A DNA stretch of 64,000 bases from Methylorubrum extorquens (GCF_024169925.1 NZ_JALJXF010000001.1:4754501-4818500), one strand, 5' to 3'. Counted from the stretch's first letter, positions 35,126 through 44,435 are shown. Translations and numbers: made by a program. Notes: a model not told the origin generated them from the letters alone.

Positions 35126-36862
35126 TCAAGCCTGTTTGCGGACGCGCTGGCGGTCGTAGGCGCCGCGCTCCTGCGCCTCGATCGGTACGAGGTACGGCGT
35201 GATCGGACGCTTCTCGCTGACCATGCGGCCGTCCCGCTTCCGCAGGATCGTGTGGCAGAACCAGTCCGCGTCGTTCTTCTCTGGGAAGTCGGTGCGGTTG
35301 TGGTAGAGGCCCCAGCGGCTCTCGGTGCGGAACAGCGAGGCGTGGGCGGCCATCTCGGCGCAGTCGAGGATCGAGGCGGCCTCCAGCGCCCGCATCAGCT
35401 CGTGGCTGTCGCGGGCGACCATGCGGTTCTCAAGGTCCTCGCGAATCTCGGAAAAACGCCGCTGGCCGATCTCCATCTTGGCCGTCACCTTCGGCGGCTG
35501 GAGGTAGTCGTTGACGAAGCGGCGGGTCTTGTACTCGATCTGGTTCGGCGGGATGCCGTCCTCGCGCTTCGTCGGCGCCAGCACCCGCGCCCGCTCGCGG
35601 GCGACAGCCTCGGCGTCGATTGGCGGAAGGTCGATCTCGCCTGCGAAGTCGATGGCGTGCTCGCCCGCCACGGCGCCGTTGGTGAAGGCGCCGAGCATGT
35701 AGTTGTGGGGGACGTTGGCCATGTCGCCGGCCGAATACAGCCCCGGCACGGTGGTGCGGGCGAACTCGTCCACGAACACGCCCGACGCGCTGTGGCCGGA
35801 GCAGAAGCCCACCTCCGAGATGTGCATCTCGACCATGCGCTCGCGGTAATCGGTGCCGCGGTTCTCGTGGAAGCGCCCGCGCGAGGGCCGCTCGACCTTG
35901 TGCAGGATCGTCTCGATCTCCGACACGGTGTCGGCGTGCAGGTGATCGAGCTTGAGGAAGACCGGGCCGTTGCCGCTTTGCAGTTCGTTGTAGAACTCCT
36001 GCATCATCTGGCCCGACCAGTAATCGCACTCGATGAAGCGGTTGCCCGCGCTGTTGGCGGTGTAGGCGCCGAACGGGCCGGCGACGTAGGCACAGGCCGG
36101 GCCGTTATAATCCTTGATCAGCGGGTTGATCTGGAAACACTCGAGGTTCGCGAGCCCCGCCCCCGCATGGTAGGCCATGGAATAGCCGTCACCGGAATTG
36201 GCGGCGTTCTCGTAGGTGCCCCAGAGATAGCCCGAATGCGGCAGGCCGAGACGCCCGGCCGCCCCCAGGCACAAAATCACGGCCTTCGCCCGGATCACCA
36301 GAAACTCGGCGGTGCGGGTGTTGACGGCGACCGCACCCGCCACCGCGCCGTCGGGCGCGTTGAGAAGCCGGGTCGCCATGAAGCGGTTGGAGATCAGCAC
36401 CTGCGCCTTGCGCAGTTGCCGGTAAAGCGCCTTCTTGACGGTGTCGCCGTTCGGCATCGGCAGGACGTAGGTGCCGAGATGGTGCACCTTCTTGACGTCG
36501 TAATCACCGTTGTGGTCGCGCTGGAAACGGATGCCGAACCGGTCGAGTTCCTGGATGATCTCGAAGCAGCGCTCCGCATACTTGTAGACCGGTGCCTGAT
36601 CGCAGATGCCGTCGTTGGCGATGGTGATTTCCTTGGTGTACTGCTCCGGCGTGGCGTAGCCGGGGATGACGGCGTTGTTGAGCCCGTCCATGCCCATGCT
36701 GATCGCGCCCGAGCGCTTCACGTTGGCTTTTTCCAGCAGCACCACGCGGGCCGCCGGGTTACGGAGCTTCGCCTTCAGCGCCGCCATCGGCCCGGCGGTG
36801 CCGCCGCCGATCACCAGCACGTCGCAGGCGACCTCGGAGGTCGCGTCGCGGATCTCGTCCAT
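35126..36862 (-). CDS. FAD-dependent AprA/fumarate-reductase-like flavoprotein
   Basis: This 578-residue flavoprotein has the dinucleotide-binding ACDVLVIGGGTAGPMAAL near the start, VVLLEKANVKRSGAISMGMD, a central FrdA/AprA-type capping domain (YKYAERCFEIIQELDRFG), the FAD-contact PGLYSAGDMANVPHNYMLG and a helical C terminus ending WFCHTILRKRDGRM. Pairing with an AprB-like ferredoxin points to the adenylylsulfate reductase alpha relatives. The genome context (sulfonate transporters, monooxygenases) suggests oxidation or reduction of a sulfur compound. Start ATG 36862 has AGGGA at suitable spacing; GTG 36877 overlaps the DUF971 stop. No sat (ATP sulfurylase) gene is nearby. Confidence 0.85.
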   Translation of the reverse strand: MDEIRDATSEVACDVLVIGGGTAGPMAALKAKLRNPAARVVLLEKANVKRSGAISMGMDGLNNAVIPGYATPEQYTKEITIANDGICDQAPVYKYAERCFEIIQELDRFGIRFQRDHNGDYDVKKVHHLGTYVLPMPNGDTVKKALYRQLRKAQVLISNRFMATRLLNAPDGAVAGAVAVNTRTAEFLVIRAKAVILCLGAAGRLGLPHSGYLWGTYENAANSGDGYSMAYHAGAGLANLECFQINPLIKDYNGPACAYVAGPFGAYTANSAGNRFIECDYWSGQMMQEFYNELQSGNGPVFLKLDHLHADTVSEIETILHKVERPSRGRFHENRGTDYRERMVEMHISEVGFCSGHSASGVFVDEFARTTVPGLYSAGDMANVPHNYMLGAFTNGAVAGEHAIDFAGEIDLPPIDAEAVARERARVLAPTKREDGIPPNQIEYKTRRFVNDYLQPPKVTAKMEIGQRRFSEIREDLENRMVARDSHELMRALEAASILDCAEMAAHASLFRTESRWGLYHNRTDFPEKNDADWFCHTILRKRDGRMVSEKRPITPYLVPIEAQERGAYDRQRVRKQA

Positions 36863-36873
36863 CGGCATTTCCC

Positions 36874-37173
36874 TCACGCCGCCGCACCGTCAGCCAGCGC
36901 CCGCAGGTACGGCCAGGGGAAGATTCCGCGGTCGTGCCCATCGGAGAAGGCGAGGTTGACCGCATAGGCGCCGACCGGCTCGACCGCGGTGATAGCGAGG
37001 TCCTCGGGGAGCGCGGGCGGCAGCCCGTCGATCCCGGCCCGCAGCGTCTCGGCGCTGCGGCTGTGCGCCCGCAGGGTCACGGCCGCGAGGTGCGAGGCCG
37101 AGCCGTCCTCCCAGATCACGTCGAGGCGGCGGCGCCCCTCGGTGAGCCTGATCTCGCGCGGGATCGCCGCCAT
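36874..37173 (-). CDS. DUF971 (GBBH-like N-terminal domain) protein
   Basis: This 99-residue zinc-site-type small domain is shared with the N terminus of gamma-butyrobetaine hydroxylase. Features are IRLTEGRRRLDVIWEDGSA near the start and SDGHDRGIFPWPYLRALAD at the end. In many bacteria such stand-alone proteins accompany iron-sulfur maturation genes. ATG 37173 follows the strong AGGAGGAAG. The stop precedes the flavoprotein gene by 11 bases or overlaps its GTG. It probably assists cofactor assembly of the flavoprotein-ferredoxin complex (inference). Confidence 0.82.
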   Translation of the reverse strand: MAAIPREIRLTEGRRRLDVIWEDGSASHLAAVTLRAHSRSAETLRAGIDGLPPALPEDLAITAVEPVGAYAVNLAFSDGHDRGIFPWPYLRALADGAAA

Positions 37174-37367
37174 CTCTTCCTCCTCGGCCAAGCCGGAGCC
37201 GTCGCAGGACGACCCGGCCAACGCGGTTAGACCGCCGGGTGGAGGACGATTGAAGCAAGGAATTGCCTCGCCAGCGGGAAAGCGGCGGCGGCCGGGGCTC
37301 GACGGCGACGTGACAGGCCTGATCGCGACCGGCGACGAACTCGCCCTCGATCCGGCCGCGGGGACGG

Positions 37368-38255
37368 TCACGATCCTGGCGCGGGCGGCTGGCGGTTAGC
37401 TCCGGCGAGGCCGAGGTCCAGCAGCCGGTCGGCGTTGCGCCACAGCGCAGCCTCCAGCGCGACGTCGTTCAGTCCCAGCGCGCGAAAATCCTCGACGCCC
37501 TGGCGCATCGGCCGGAACGGGAAGGACGAGCCGAACAGGAACTGGTCGCGCAGGTAGCCGTTGGCGGCCTCCGCGTAGAGGCGCCCGCCCGGCGCGAAGG
37601 TGTACATGTCGGGCGAGACGAAGACGTTCTCGTTGCGTAGGGCGACCGCCAGCATCTCGGCGACGTGCGGGTAGAAGCCGTGGCAACAGACCAGCGGCAG
37701 CTTGGGGAAGAGCTTCGCCACCCGGTCGACGGCGAACGGATCGTTGAGCCGCAGATCCGGCGTCGTCGGCCCCGACATCACGAAGGCCGGGACGCGCAAC
37801 TCCTGGCACAGCTCGTAGAGCGGCAGCAGGCGCGCGTCGTCCGCGCGCAGACCTTCCGCGTAGAACCCCGCATCGAGGTTGATGCCGCGAAGGTTGAGTT
37901 CGGCCACGGCGCGGCGCGCCTCCGCCAGCGCCGCCTCGCGCCCCAGTTCCACCGGATCGACCGATGCGATGCCGATCAGGCGTGTCGGATCGTGTCGGGC
38001 GACCGCCGCGAGGTCGTCGTTGGTCACGCGCACGCCCGGCACCGAACGGGCGACCATCACGGCGACATCGATGCCGGCCTCGTCCATCTCGGCGCGGAAA
38101 CCGTCGAGGGTGGCGCCGCGGGTGAAGTGGTCGATCTCCCGGGAGCCGACGCGGCCGTTCAGCCAGCGCACGACATCGTATTCGGAGCTGCCCGGCGTCG
38201 CGCCGAAGAAGGCGTGCAGGAAGGACGGACGGCTGCGCATGTCCACGATCGGCAT
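37368..38255 (-). CDS. Amidohydrolase-family (TIM-barrel) metal hydrolase
   Basis: This 295-residue amidohydrolase-2-type protein has VDMRSRPSFL in place of the classic DxHxH start, AEMDEAGIDVAVMVARSVPG, LRGINLDAGFYAEGL, LPLVCCHGFYPHVAEML (metal-site His) and FLFGSSFPFRPMRQGV in place of the usual GSDxP. Replacement of the first HxH by MRSR suggests altered or lost metal binding. Start MPIVDMRSR (38255) follows GGAGACATCC. It lies 35 bases after the NtaA-like gene stop and is probably cotranscribed with it. Confidence 0.8.
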   Translation of the reverse strand: MPIVDMRSRPSFLHAFFGATPGSSEYDVVRWLNGRVGSREIDHFTRGATLDGFRAEMDEAGIDVAVMVARSVPGVRVTNDDLAAVARHDPTRLIGIASVDPVELGREAALAEARRAVAELNLRGINLDAGFYAEGLRADDARLLPLYELCQELRVPAFVMSGPTTPDLRLNDPFAVDRVAKLFPKLPLVCCHGFYPHVAEMLAVALRNENVFVSPDMYTFAPGGRLYAEAANGYLRDQFLFGSSFPFRPMRQGVEDFRALGLNDVALEAALWRNADRLLDLGLAGANRQPPAPGS

Positions 38256-38290
38256 GGATGTCTCCACAAATGAGGGGACCGGCGTCACGA

Positions 38291-39634
38291 TCACCGCATC
38301 TCCGCGGCCTGATGCGGCGGGCGCGGCAGGCCGAGATGCTCGCGCAAAGTCGCACCTTCGTAACGGCTGCGGATCAGGCCGCGGCGGCGCAGTTCCGGAA
38401 TCACCAGCGCGGCGAAGTCGTCGAGCCCGCCCGGAAGGGTCGGCGGCATGATGTTGAAGCCGTCGGCGCCGAAGGCCTCGAAGCGCTCCTGCAGGGCGTC
38501 GGCGATCTGCACGGGCGTGCCGACGAGGGTCCAGTGGCCCCGGGCTGCGGCGGCGCGCAGGTACAGCTCGCGGATCGTCAGCCCCTCGCGGCGGGCGAGT
38601 TGCACGAACAGGTCCTTGCGGCTCTTGCCGCCCTCGGTCTCGGGCATCTCCGGCACCGGCGCGTCGTCCGGATGGGCGGAGAAGTCCGCGCCGGTGAGCT
38701 GTTCGAGAAGCGAGCGGCCGACCACCGGGTGGATCAGTTCCTGGAGTGCGTCGAACTTGTCCTGCGCCTCGCCTTCCGTGCGCCCGACCACGGGGAAGGC
38801 CCCCGGCATGATCTTGAGGTGATCCGGATCGCGCCCGAAGGCGCGCATCCGGCCCTTCACGTCGGCGTAGAAGGCGGTCGCGTCCTCAAGCGTCTGCTGG
38901 GCGGTGAAGATCACCTCGGCGGTGCGCGCCGCGAGGCTCTTGCCGGCCTCCGACGAGCCGGCCTGCACAACGACCGGATGCCCCTGAGGCGGGCGCGGCA
39001 CGTTGAGGGGCCCGCGCACCGAGAAGTGCGGGCCCTCGTGCGCCAGGAGATGGAGCTTGCCGGGATCGAAGAAGCGGCCGTCCGCCCGGTCGCGGACGAA
39101 GGCGTCGTCCTCGTAGGAATCCCATAGGCCGCGGACCACGTCCACGAACTCCTCGGCCCGGGCATAGCGGTTGGCATGGGCCATGTGGCTCTCGCGACCG
39201 AAGTTCCAGGCCTCGCGCGGATCGGCGGAGGTGACGAGGTTCCAGCCGGCCCGGCCACCGCTGAGATGATCGAGGGAGGCGAATTTGCGCGCGACGTGGA
39301 ACGGCTCGTTGTAGGTCGTGGAGGCGGTGGCCACGAGGCCGATCCGCTCGGTCACGGCGGCGAGATAGGACAGCAGCGTCAGCGGCTCGAACTGGCCGAC
39401 ATAGCGGATCGCGGTGCGGCTCAACGCGTCGAGGTCGTCGCCGCGGATGCTGACCCCGTCGGCGAGGAACAGGAGATCGAAGCCCGCCGCCTCGGCGGTC
39501 CGGGCGATCTGTCGATAATGCGCGACGTTGACGCCCGCGTCGGCCTGCGAGGCGGGATGGCGCCAGGCGGCGACGTGATGGCCGCCGGGATAGAGGAAGG
39601 CGCCGAGGCGCATCCGGTCGGAGCGGCGGGACAT
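38291..39634 (-). CDS. NtaA/SnaA/DszA-family FMN-dependent monooxygenase
   Basis: This 447-residue LLM flavin monooxygenase belongs to the branch that includes nitrilotriacetate monooxygenase and dibenzothiophene-sulfone monooxygenase. Hallmarks are MRLGAFLYPGGHHVAAWRHP, FEPLTLLSYLAAVTERIGLV, KFASLDHLSGGRAGWNLVTS plus ADPREAWNFG, and PVVVQAGSSEAGKSLAARTA. The ATG lies 12 bases after the stop of the SfnC-like gene, and a desulfurisation-like DszA/DszC-type pairing is plausible. The reduced-flavin supplier is not in the window. Confidence 0.88.
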   Translation of the reverse strand: MSRRSDRMRLGAFLYPGGHHVAAWRHPASQADAGVNVAHYRQIARTAEAAGFDLLFLADGVSIRGDDLDALSRTAIRYVGQFEPLTLLSYLAAVTERIGLVATASTTYNEPFHVARKFASLDHLSGGRAGWNLVTSADPREAWNFGRESHMAHANRYARAEEFVDVVRGLWDSYEDDAFVRDRADGRFFDPGKLHLLAHEGPHFSVRGPLNVPRPPQGHPVVVQAGSSEAGKSLAARTAEVIFTAQQTLEDATAFYADVKGRMRAFGRDPDHLKIMPGAFPVVGRTEGEAQDKFDALQELIHPVVGRSLLEQLTGADFSAHPDDAPVPEMPETEGGKSRKDLFVQLARREGLTIRELYLRAAAARGHWTLVGTPVQIADALQERFEAFGADGFNIMPPTLPGGLDDFAALVIPELRRRGLIRSRYEGATLREHLGLPRPPHQAAEMR

Positions 39635-39645
39635 CGTACGTCCGC

Positions 39646-40868
39646 TCAGGCCGTGCCGACGCGGTACTCGCGGGGCGGCCGGGTGCCGCTGATCGCAAAT
39701 TCCCCGACGCTGCGCTCGCGGTAGATCCGCGGATTGTGCGAGGCCAGTGTGCGGGCGTTGCGCCAGTAGCGGTCGAGCCCGTGCTCCGCCTTCACCGCGG
39801 AGGCGCCGAGCGCGTCGAACAGCACGGTGGTGGCCTCCAGCACGAGGTTCGTCACCACGGTGACGGCTTGGTTGATCTCGACATCGGCGAGCGCGCAGGC
39901 CGGCTCGGCCGCGTCCCGCCCCTGCGCCAGGGCGGCCTCGGCGGCGCGCTGCACGCTCTCGGCCGCCTTCAGGACGATGGCGGCCGCCGCGTAGGCGTTG
40001 CCGCGCACCCGGCCCACCACTGCCTGCACTTGCGGGTCGTCCGCCGTGCGGCCGGCATTGCCGTGGCTGTAGACGCGGGCGCGGGCCGCCACCAGCCGCG
40101 CTGCGTCCTCGGCTGTCGCCCGGGCGATGCCGGCGAGCGTAGCCAGATGCACGAGCTGGAAAAAGGCCATGGCGTAGGGGAAGCGCACCGTCTCCGGCTT
40201 GATCAGGTCCGGGGCCAGGACCACGCCCTCGAAGCGGGCGGTGCCGCTCGCGGTGAGCGCCTGACCGAACCCGTCCCAGTCGTCCTCGATGGTGACGCCG
40301 GGTGCAGATGTCGGCACCGCCGCCACCACGGGGTCGCCGCTCTCGTCCTGGGCGGAGAGGTGGATCCAATCGGCGAGCAGAGAGCCGGTCGTGTAGAATT
40401 TCCTGCCGTCCACCACGCCGCCGTCGCCGCGGCGGTGCACGACCGTGTCGAACTGCCCGACCTTGGCCGGCCCCGTTTCGGACACGCCGCTGCCGACCGT
40501 CTCGCCGGCGCCGAGCCGGGCGATCCAGCGGGCGCGCCACTCGGGGGAGGCCGCGCTCAGCACGTCCTCGGTGAAGCCGAAATGCGCGCGAAGCGCGTTG
40601 GTGACGTTGGAATCGGCAGCCGACAGCTCGATCAGCAGGTTGAACAGCTCCGGCAGGCTGGCGCCGTGCCCGCCCGCCTCGGGGGCAGGCGCAAGGTGGT
40701 GAAGCCCGCCGCCTTCAGCCAGCCGAGTTCGGCCTGGGGCAGGCGTCGCTGGGCATCCCGTTCGACGGCACCGGCACGGATCTCCGCGAAAACCGGTCGG
40801 AAGTGTCCGGCGAGATCCTCGTAGCGTCCACTCGGGCCAGCGCCCCATCCCGCTTCGATCTGCGACAT
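39646..40868 (-). pseudogene. Acyl-CoA-dehydrogenase-family (SfnC/DszC-like) gene with a frameshift
   Basis: The 5' part reads MSQIEAGWGAGPSGRYEDLA ... GWLKAAGFTTLRLPP in one frame, and the remainder continues in another as EAGGHGASLPELFNLLIELS through to REYRVGTA. Homologous sequence resumes exactly at the C-run on the coding strand (G-run 40681-40685 on the plus strand). One extra base there would restore a continuous protein of about 407 residues ending at 39646. The rest shows ordinary family features (FYTTGSLLADWIHLS, DWDGFGQALTASGTARFEGV). Either a recent mutation or a homopolymer base-call error is possible. It heads the run with the NtaA-like and amidohydrolase genes. Confidence 0.85.
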
Positions 40869-41212
40869 CGTCCGGCCATCCTCCGCTGTCCGCCCCCGGC
40901 CCGGATCGCGAAAGCGGTCGACGAGCGCGGCATGGCGATGAAATCGGCAACTCCTGCCCCAAGCTCAAGGCAGATGACCTGGATTGCTGCGCCGACGTGC
41001 GATTTAAAAATTAAATCCTTCCTTCTGAAACTGATGAAGTTCTATGTCCTCTAGGTATGGCGATACAGAGATAGTCTTTTCGTTAAAAAGGTCGCGGAAC
41101 AGGAACCCCTTCGACGGGGCCAAGATCGAACCAAGGTCGAGCCTCACTCCTTGATCAAGGACGATCCGAGACCGCTTACTGGGAATTGTGGCTCACCGCT
41201 TTCCGGATGGCT
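40869..41212. other. Intergenic region with an AT-rich promoter-like core and a palindrome
   Basis: An AT-rich core (40995-41090) probably holds the promoter for the minus-strand SfnC-like run. TCCTTGATCAAGGA (41148-41161) is a perfect 14-base palindrome and could be a regulator site. No gene is seen. Confidence 0.4.
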
Positions 41213-41458
41213 TCACCCAGCCGGACCTGGGTCGGGCGTTGGCGCCACCTGTACTGTGATGGGCCGGTGGCGGCCCCGGCGGCCGGTGGCGTGGAAGACG
41301 GCGTTGCCGATGGCGGCGACGCCCACGATGCCGAGCTCTCCGACCGCCTTCCCGCCGAGCGCCGTGGCGGTGAGGTCGGAAACGCCGACCGAGATGGTCG
41401 TGATCTCCGGGACGTCGGCGTTCACCTCCACGAGGTAGTCGGCGAGGTTCGCGTTCAT
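41213..41458 (-). pseudogene. 3' remnant of a xanthine-dehydrogenase-family molybdopterin subunit gene
   Basis: About 81 codons encode the C terminus of a PaoC/YagR-like aldehyde oxidase or xanthine dehydrogenase Mo subunit: NANLADYLVEVNADVPEI, then ALGGKAVGELGIVGVAAIGN and AVFHATGRRGR. The rest of this gene, normally about 700 or more codons, is absent. The remnant abuts the end of the IS481 element at 41461, so an insertion or later deletion removed the upstream part. Not expected to be functional. Confidence 0.8.
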
Positions 41459-41460
41459 GG

Positions 41461-42456
41461 TGTTCAGTCCCGGCATGTGGTGTGACGGATCGAGCCTGAA
41501 TCGTTCGGGTTCTTTCGTCCAGGTCTGGCAGATGAACTCGTAGGGGCGTGCGGCCGCGCAAGGTCTTGAGCCGGCGGCCATAGTTGTAGGCTTCGACGAA
41601 CAGCTGCAGATGGTGGCGCAGTTCGTCGTGGCTGACGTAATGGTAGCGCTTGACCGTGGCGTCCTTGATGGTGCGGTTCATCCGCTCGACTTGGCCGTTC
41701 GCCCACGGACAGCGCGGCTTGGTCAGGCGATGCTCGATCTTGGTCTGATCGCAGGCCCAGTCGAACGCATGCCAGCGGTAGATGCGTGGCTCGTCGCGCT
41801 CGGCCCAGTAGGCGTCGGCTGCAGCGTCGGCCTCCTCATTCACCTGCCTATTGTCAGTGAATTGGATGCCGTTGTCGGTCAGCACCGTGTGGATCGTATA
41901 GGGCACGGCTACGACCAGATCACGAAGAAAGTCTGCGGCGATCCACTGAGTGGCCTTGTCGTGCAGTTGAACGAAGGCGAACGTGCTCGTGCGGTCGATG
42001 GCCACGAACAGGTGCAACTTGCCCTCTTCTGTCCTGCGCAATATCGATGTGGAAGTAGCCGATTGGATAGGCCTTGAAGCGCGAACGCTTGGGCTTGTCG
42101 CCGTCGATCTCTGGCAGCCGAATGATGCCGTGGCGCTGAAGGCAGCGGTGCGGTGACGAGCGGGTCAGATGCGGAAGGGTGGGCTGGAGCGCGGAGAGGC
42201 AGTCGTCCAGCGGCAGCAACGTGTGTCGTCGGAAGGCGACGACGATCGCTTCCTCCTCCGGGCTCGAGACGGTGGACCGCGCTTCCTTCGGTCCCATGCG
42301 GGCGTCCGCTGACGTCTCCCGACCACGCTACTTCTGCACGGTGGTCGGGCTGACGCCGTAGCACTTGGCCGCCGCTCTCACGCTCTCTTGACGAGCTTGG
42401 ATTGCCCGACGAATCGCCTCAGTCGCTGTGGCGCTGCCGTGGAGAACCTATCCCAT
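41461..42456 (-). pseudogene. IS481-family transposase, inactivated
   Basis: Reading from ATG 42456, the helix-turn-helix part is recognisable (ATEAIRRAIQARQESVRAAA, KCYGVSPTTVQK) but interrupted by TAG at 42448-42450 and TAG at 42328-42330, the latter where Trp is expected. The DDE core continues (FKAYPIGYFHIDIA), then shifts frame near 42030 to HLFVAIDRTSTFAFVQL, VLTDNGIQFTD and RCPWANGQVERMNRTIKDAT. It shifts again at a G-run (41543-41546) to YEFICQTWTKEPERF and ends MPGLNT at the IS border. Four lesions make activity impossible. Confidence 0.85.
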
Positions 42457-42509
42457 AGCGCGGCCCTCCATGCGGTCTCCGACGTACCACCACACAACGG
42501 GACTGAACA
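41461..42509 (-). mobile_element. Decayed IS481-family insertion sequence with terminal inverted repeats
   Basis: The left end TGTTCAGTCCCG (41461-41472) continues with TGTGGTG; the right end (42491-42509) reads the same inward as TGTTCAGTCCCGTTGTGTGG. They form imperfect terminal inverted repeats of roughly 24 bases, giving an element of 1049 bp. No clear target duplication is visible. The transposase inside is broken by stops and frameshifts. The element separates an XDH-family remnant from the OprB-like gene. Confidence 0.8.
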
Positions 42510-43976
42510 TCAGCCCGGCGCGAGGCCGAGCAGCGTCCCGAGTGGGACGACGAGGGTGGCGCCGGCGTAGAAGCCGTCACGCGCCCGCCGCGCGGTGAAG
42601 GGGTTCCAGAACGTGTTCGGGTTGACCACGTACTGCACCACCGGCTCGAAGATCACGCCCGCGCCGACGTCGAAATGCGCGTTGGCCTCGAACACGAACT
42701 TGTCGCGCGAATACGGGGCGCCCGAACCGCCCGAGATGAAGTTGGCATCCGCCAGGAACTGCGTGTAGTTCTCCGACAAACGCTGCCAGTTCATCTTCAG
42801 CCCGTAGCTGTCGTTGGGCCGGCTCTGGTCGGGCGCGTCGAGGCGTACGCCGACGAACGAGTTGAAGCGGATCGGCACCGTCGGGTCGAAGGAATAGCCC
42901 GTGCCGGTATAGAGCGAGATCGCGGTGGGGTGCGGGTTGGCGACGAGGCCGCCGTCGGCGCGCCAGACCGTCTGCGTGCCGGTGAGCACGATGCCGGACG
43001 TGCCGTTCTTCTGCAGCACCGGGGCGCCGGGGTTCAGGCCCTTCGAGGTGCCGAACACCGTCTTGAAGTTGTCGTCGTGATCGGCCGTGTTGAAGAAGCC
43101 GGTGAGCGAGGCGCGGCCGGGATAGGCGGTCATGGTGTAGTCGGTCTTGGTGCCGATCTCGGTCATGACGAGCGCGCCCGAGAGCCGCTCGTAGCCGAAA
43201 TCGTAGCCCGAGAGCGCGTTGGTGCCGGGGTTCACCGAGAAGGCGCCGGCCTGGACGTAGCTCGTCGGTGAGAGCTGGTAGGCGGCGTTGGCGCCCCAGA
43301 CCGCGTAGAGCGGGGAGGTGAAGCCGGCATTGATATAGAACAGGTCCTGGAAGCAGGAGTTGATCGAGTTGCACGGCGGCAGGCCGTAGTAGCGATCGGG
43401 GTGGGTGCGGCCGACCTCGATGACGAGGCGGTCGTCGAGGAGCTTCTGCTGGTAGGTCAGCAACGAGAGGCGATTGTTGTTGGGGTTGAACGGCGGCTGG
43501 TAGCCGACCGTGGTGTCGCCGATGTCGGCGGCCATGTTGAGGTTGCGGACGTTTCCGAAGAAGGTCTGGGTGAACTTGATGGTGCCGCCACTGATGTTGG
43601 CGATGCGCTGCATGTCGGCGGTCATGGAGAGGACGAAGTAGGTCGAGTTCGACTGCTCGCCGGTGCGCAGGCCGGCCGACGGGTTGGCCTGGTAGAAGTT
43701 GTAGATGTTGATGTCGAAGGTGAGCCCGCGCTCGGCCATGTGGGTGGCCCACGGGGCGAGCGGTCCGACGCGGACGGTGTCTGTGGCCTTCTCGGCGATG
43801 TTGGGATCGGTGCGCGGCTGGGTCTGGTCGTTGAACTGACCCACCGGCGAGGCCTGCTGCGCAAGGGCGCTCACAGGTAGGCCGAACGCCAAGGCGCCGA
43901 GGAGCGTGCCGGCCGCCCGTGCCACTCGTCCGGGCCGAGCCGACCCTCGTTCCATTCCGTATCCGCCGCGTCGCAT
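42510..43976 (-). CDS. OprB-family carbohydrate-selective-type porin
   Basis: This 488-residue outer-membrane beta-barrel has signal peptide ARAAGTLLGALAFGLPVSALAQ. Alternating amphipathic strands run throughout, including LTFDINIYNFYQANPSAG, RLVIEVGRTHPDRYYGLPPC and a Cys pair in PCNSINSCF, typical of OprB-like porins. The start at 43976 has an AAGGGGA site; longer frames were rejected. It diverges from the amide ABC operon across about 550 bases, so it is likely an outer-membrane route for the same substrate. Its stop touches the IS481 end (42510), so the C terminus may have been slightly altered by insertion. Confidence 0.83.
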   Translation of the reverse strand: MRRGGYGMERGSARPGRVARAAGTLLGALAFGLPVSALAQQASPVGQFNDQTQPRTDPNIAEKATDTVRVGPLAPWATHMAERGLTFDINIYNFYQANPSAGLRTGEQSNSTYFVLSMTADMQRIANISGGTIKFTQTFFGNVRNLNMAADIGDTTVGYQPPFNPNNNRLSLLTYQQKLLDDRLVIEVGRTHPDRYYGLPPCNSINSCFQDLFYINAGFTSPLYAVWGANAAYQLSPTSYVQAGAFSVNPGTNALSGYDFGYERLSGALVMTEIGTKTDYTMTAYPGRASLTGFFNTADHDDNFKTVFGTSKGLNPGAPVLQKNGTSGIVLTGTQTVWRADGGLVANPHPTAISLYTGTGYSFDPTVPIRFNSFVGVRLDAPDQSRPNDSYGLKMNWQRLSENYTQFLADANFISGGSGAPYSRDKFVFEANAHFDVGAGVIFEPVVQYVVNPNTFWNPFTARRARDGFYAGATLVVPLGTLLGLAPG

Positions 43977-44189
43977 CCTACATTCCCCTTGCTTTGCTGT
44001 TCGCGGCCAAGACTTCGCTGGTCTTTGAGGTTGTTCGATTGTGCGATGCACAACCCTGCCGCTTCTGGATCCGCATGACTGCCGAACGATCCGCAAGAGC
44101 CGTTCCACAGCCGATGACCGGTTTCTGGGTTTGGTCGGCTATTTGGCTGCCATAGGCACTGGCCGCGGCGCCGTCCGATTCTTTTGCAG

Positions 44190-44229
44190 TATGATCAAAA
44201 CCCGCGCTTTTGCGTATTTTTTGATCATA
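44190..44229. promoter_or_regulatory. Long inverted repeat, candidate operator of the amide/DMF region
   Basis: TATGATCAAAA (44190-44200) pairs perfectly with TTTTGATCATA (44219-44229) around 18 bases. TGATCA half sites resemble GntR/FadR-type operators. It lies between the divergent porin and transporter genes, upstream of both promoters. No regulator gene is adjacent. Confidence 0.45.
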
Positions 44230-44405
44230 TCCCTCTGGCTCTACTACGCTGACACTGGAGAGCCTATACGGTCAACTCCCAATTTGGCATTTTTGGATTT
44301 TGCGGCATTTTGCTTGCTTCGAGGCCACAGCCGGGCTGCAAGGGCCTGCCAATCACGTCTGCCTTTGCCCACGAGAAAAAATTTGTCCCACCAAGAAATA
44401 CACTC

Positions 44406-44435
44406 TTGACGCCGTGCGAGATGCAGCCGTAGCGT
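44406..44435 (+). promoter_or_regulatory. Possible sigma-70 promoter of the amide ABC transporter operon
   Basis: TTGACG (44406-44411) is followed 18 bases later by TAGCGT (44430-44435), about 90 bases before the start at 44527. The -10 is weak, so the call is tentative. Confidence 0.3.

Noticed and set aside
37368..38294. MIVTPVPSF (38294) as the start of the amidohydrolase
   Set aside because: The internal MPIVDMRSR has a better ribosome site and avoids overlapping the NtaA-like gene stop.
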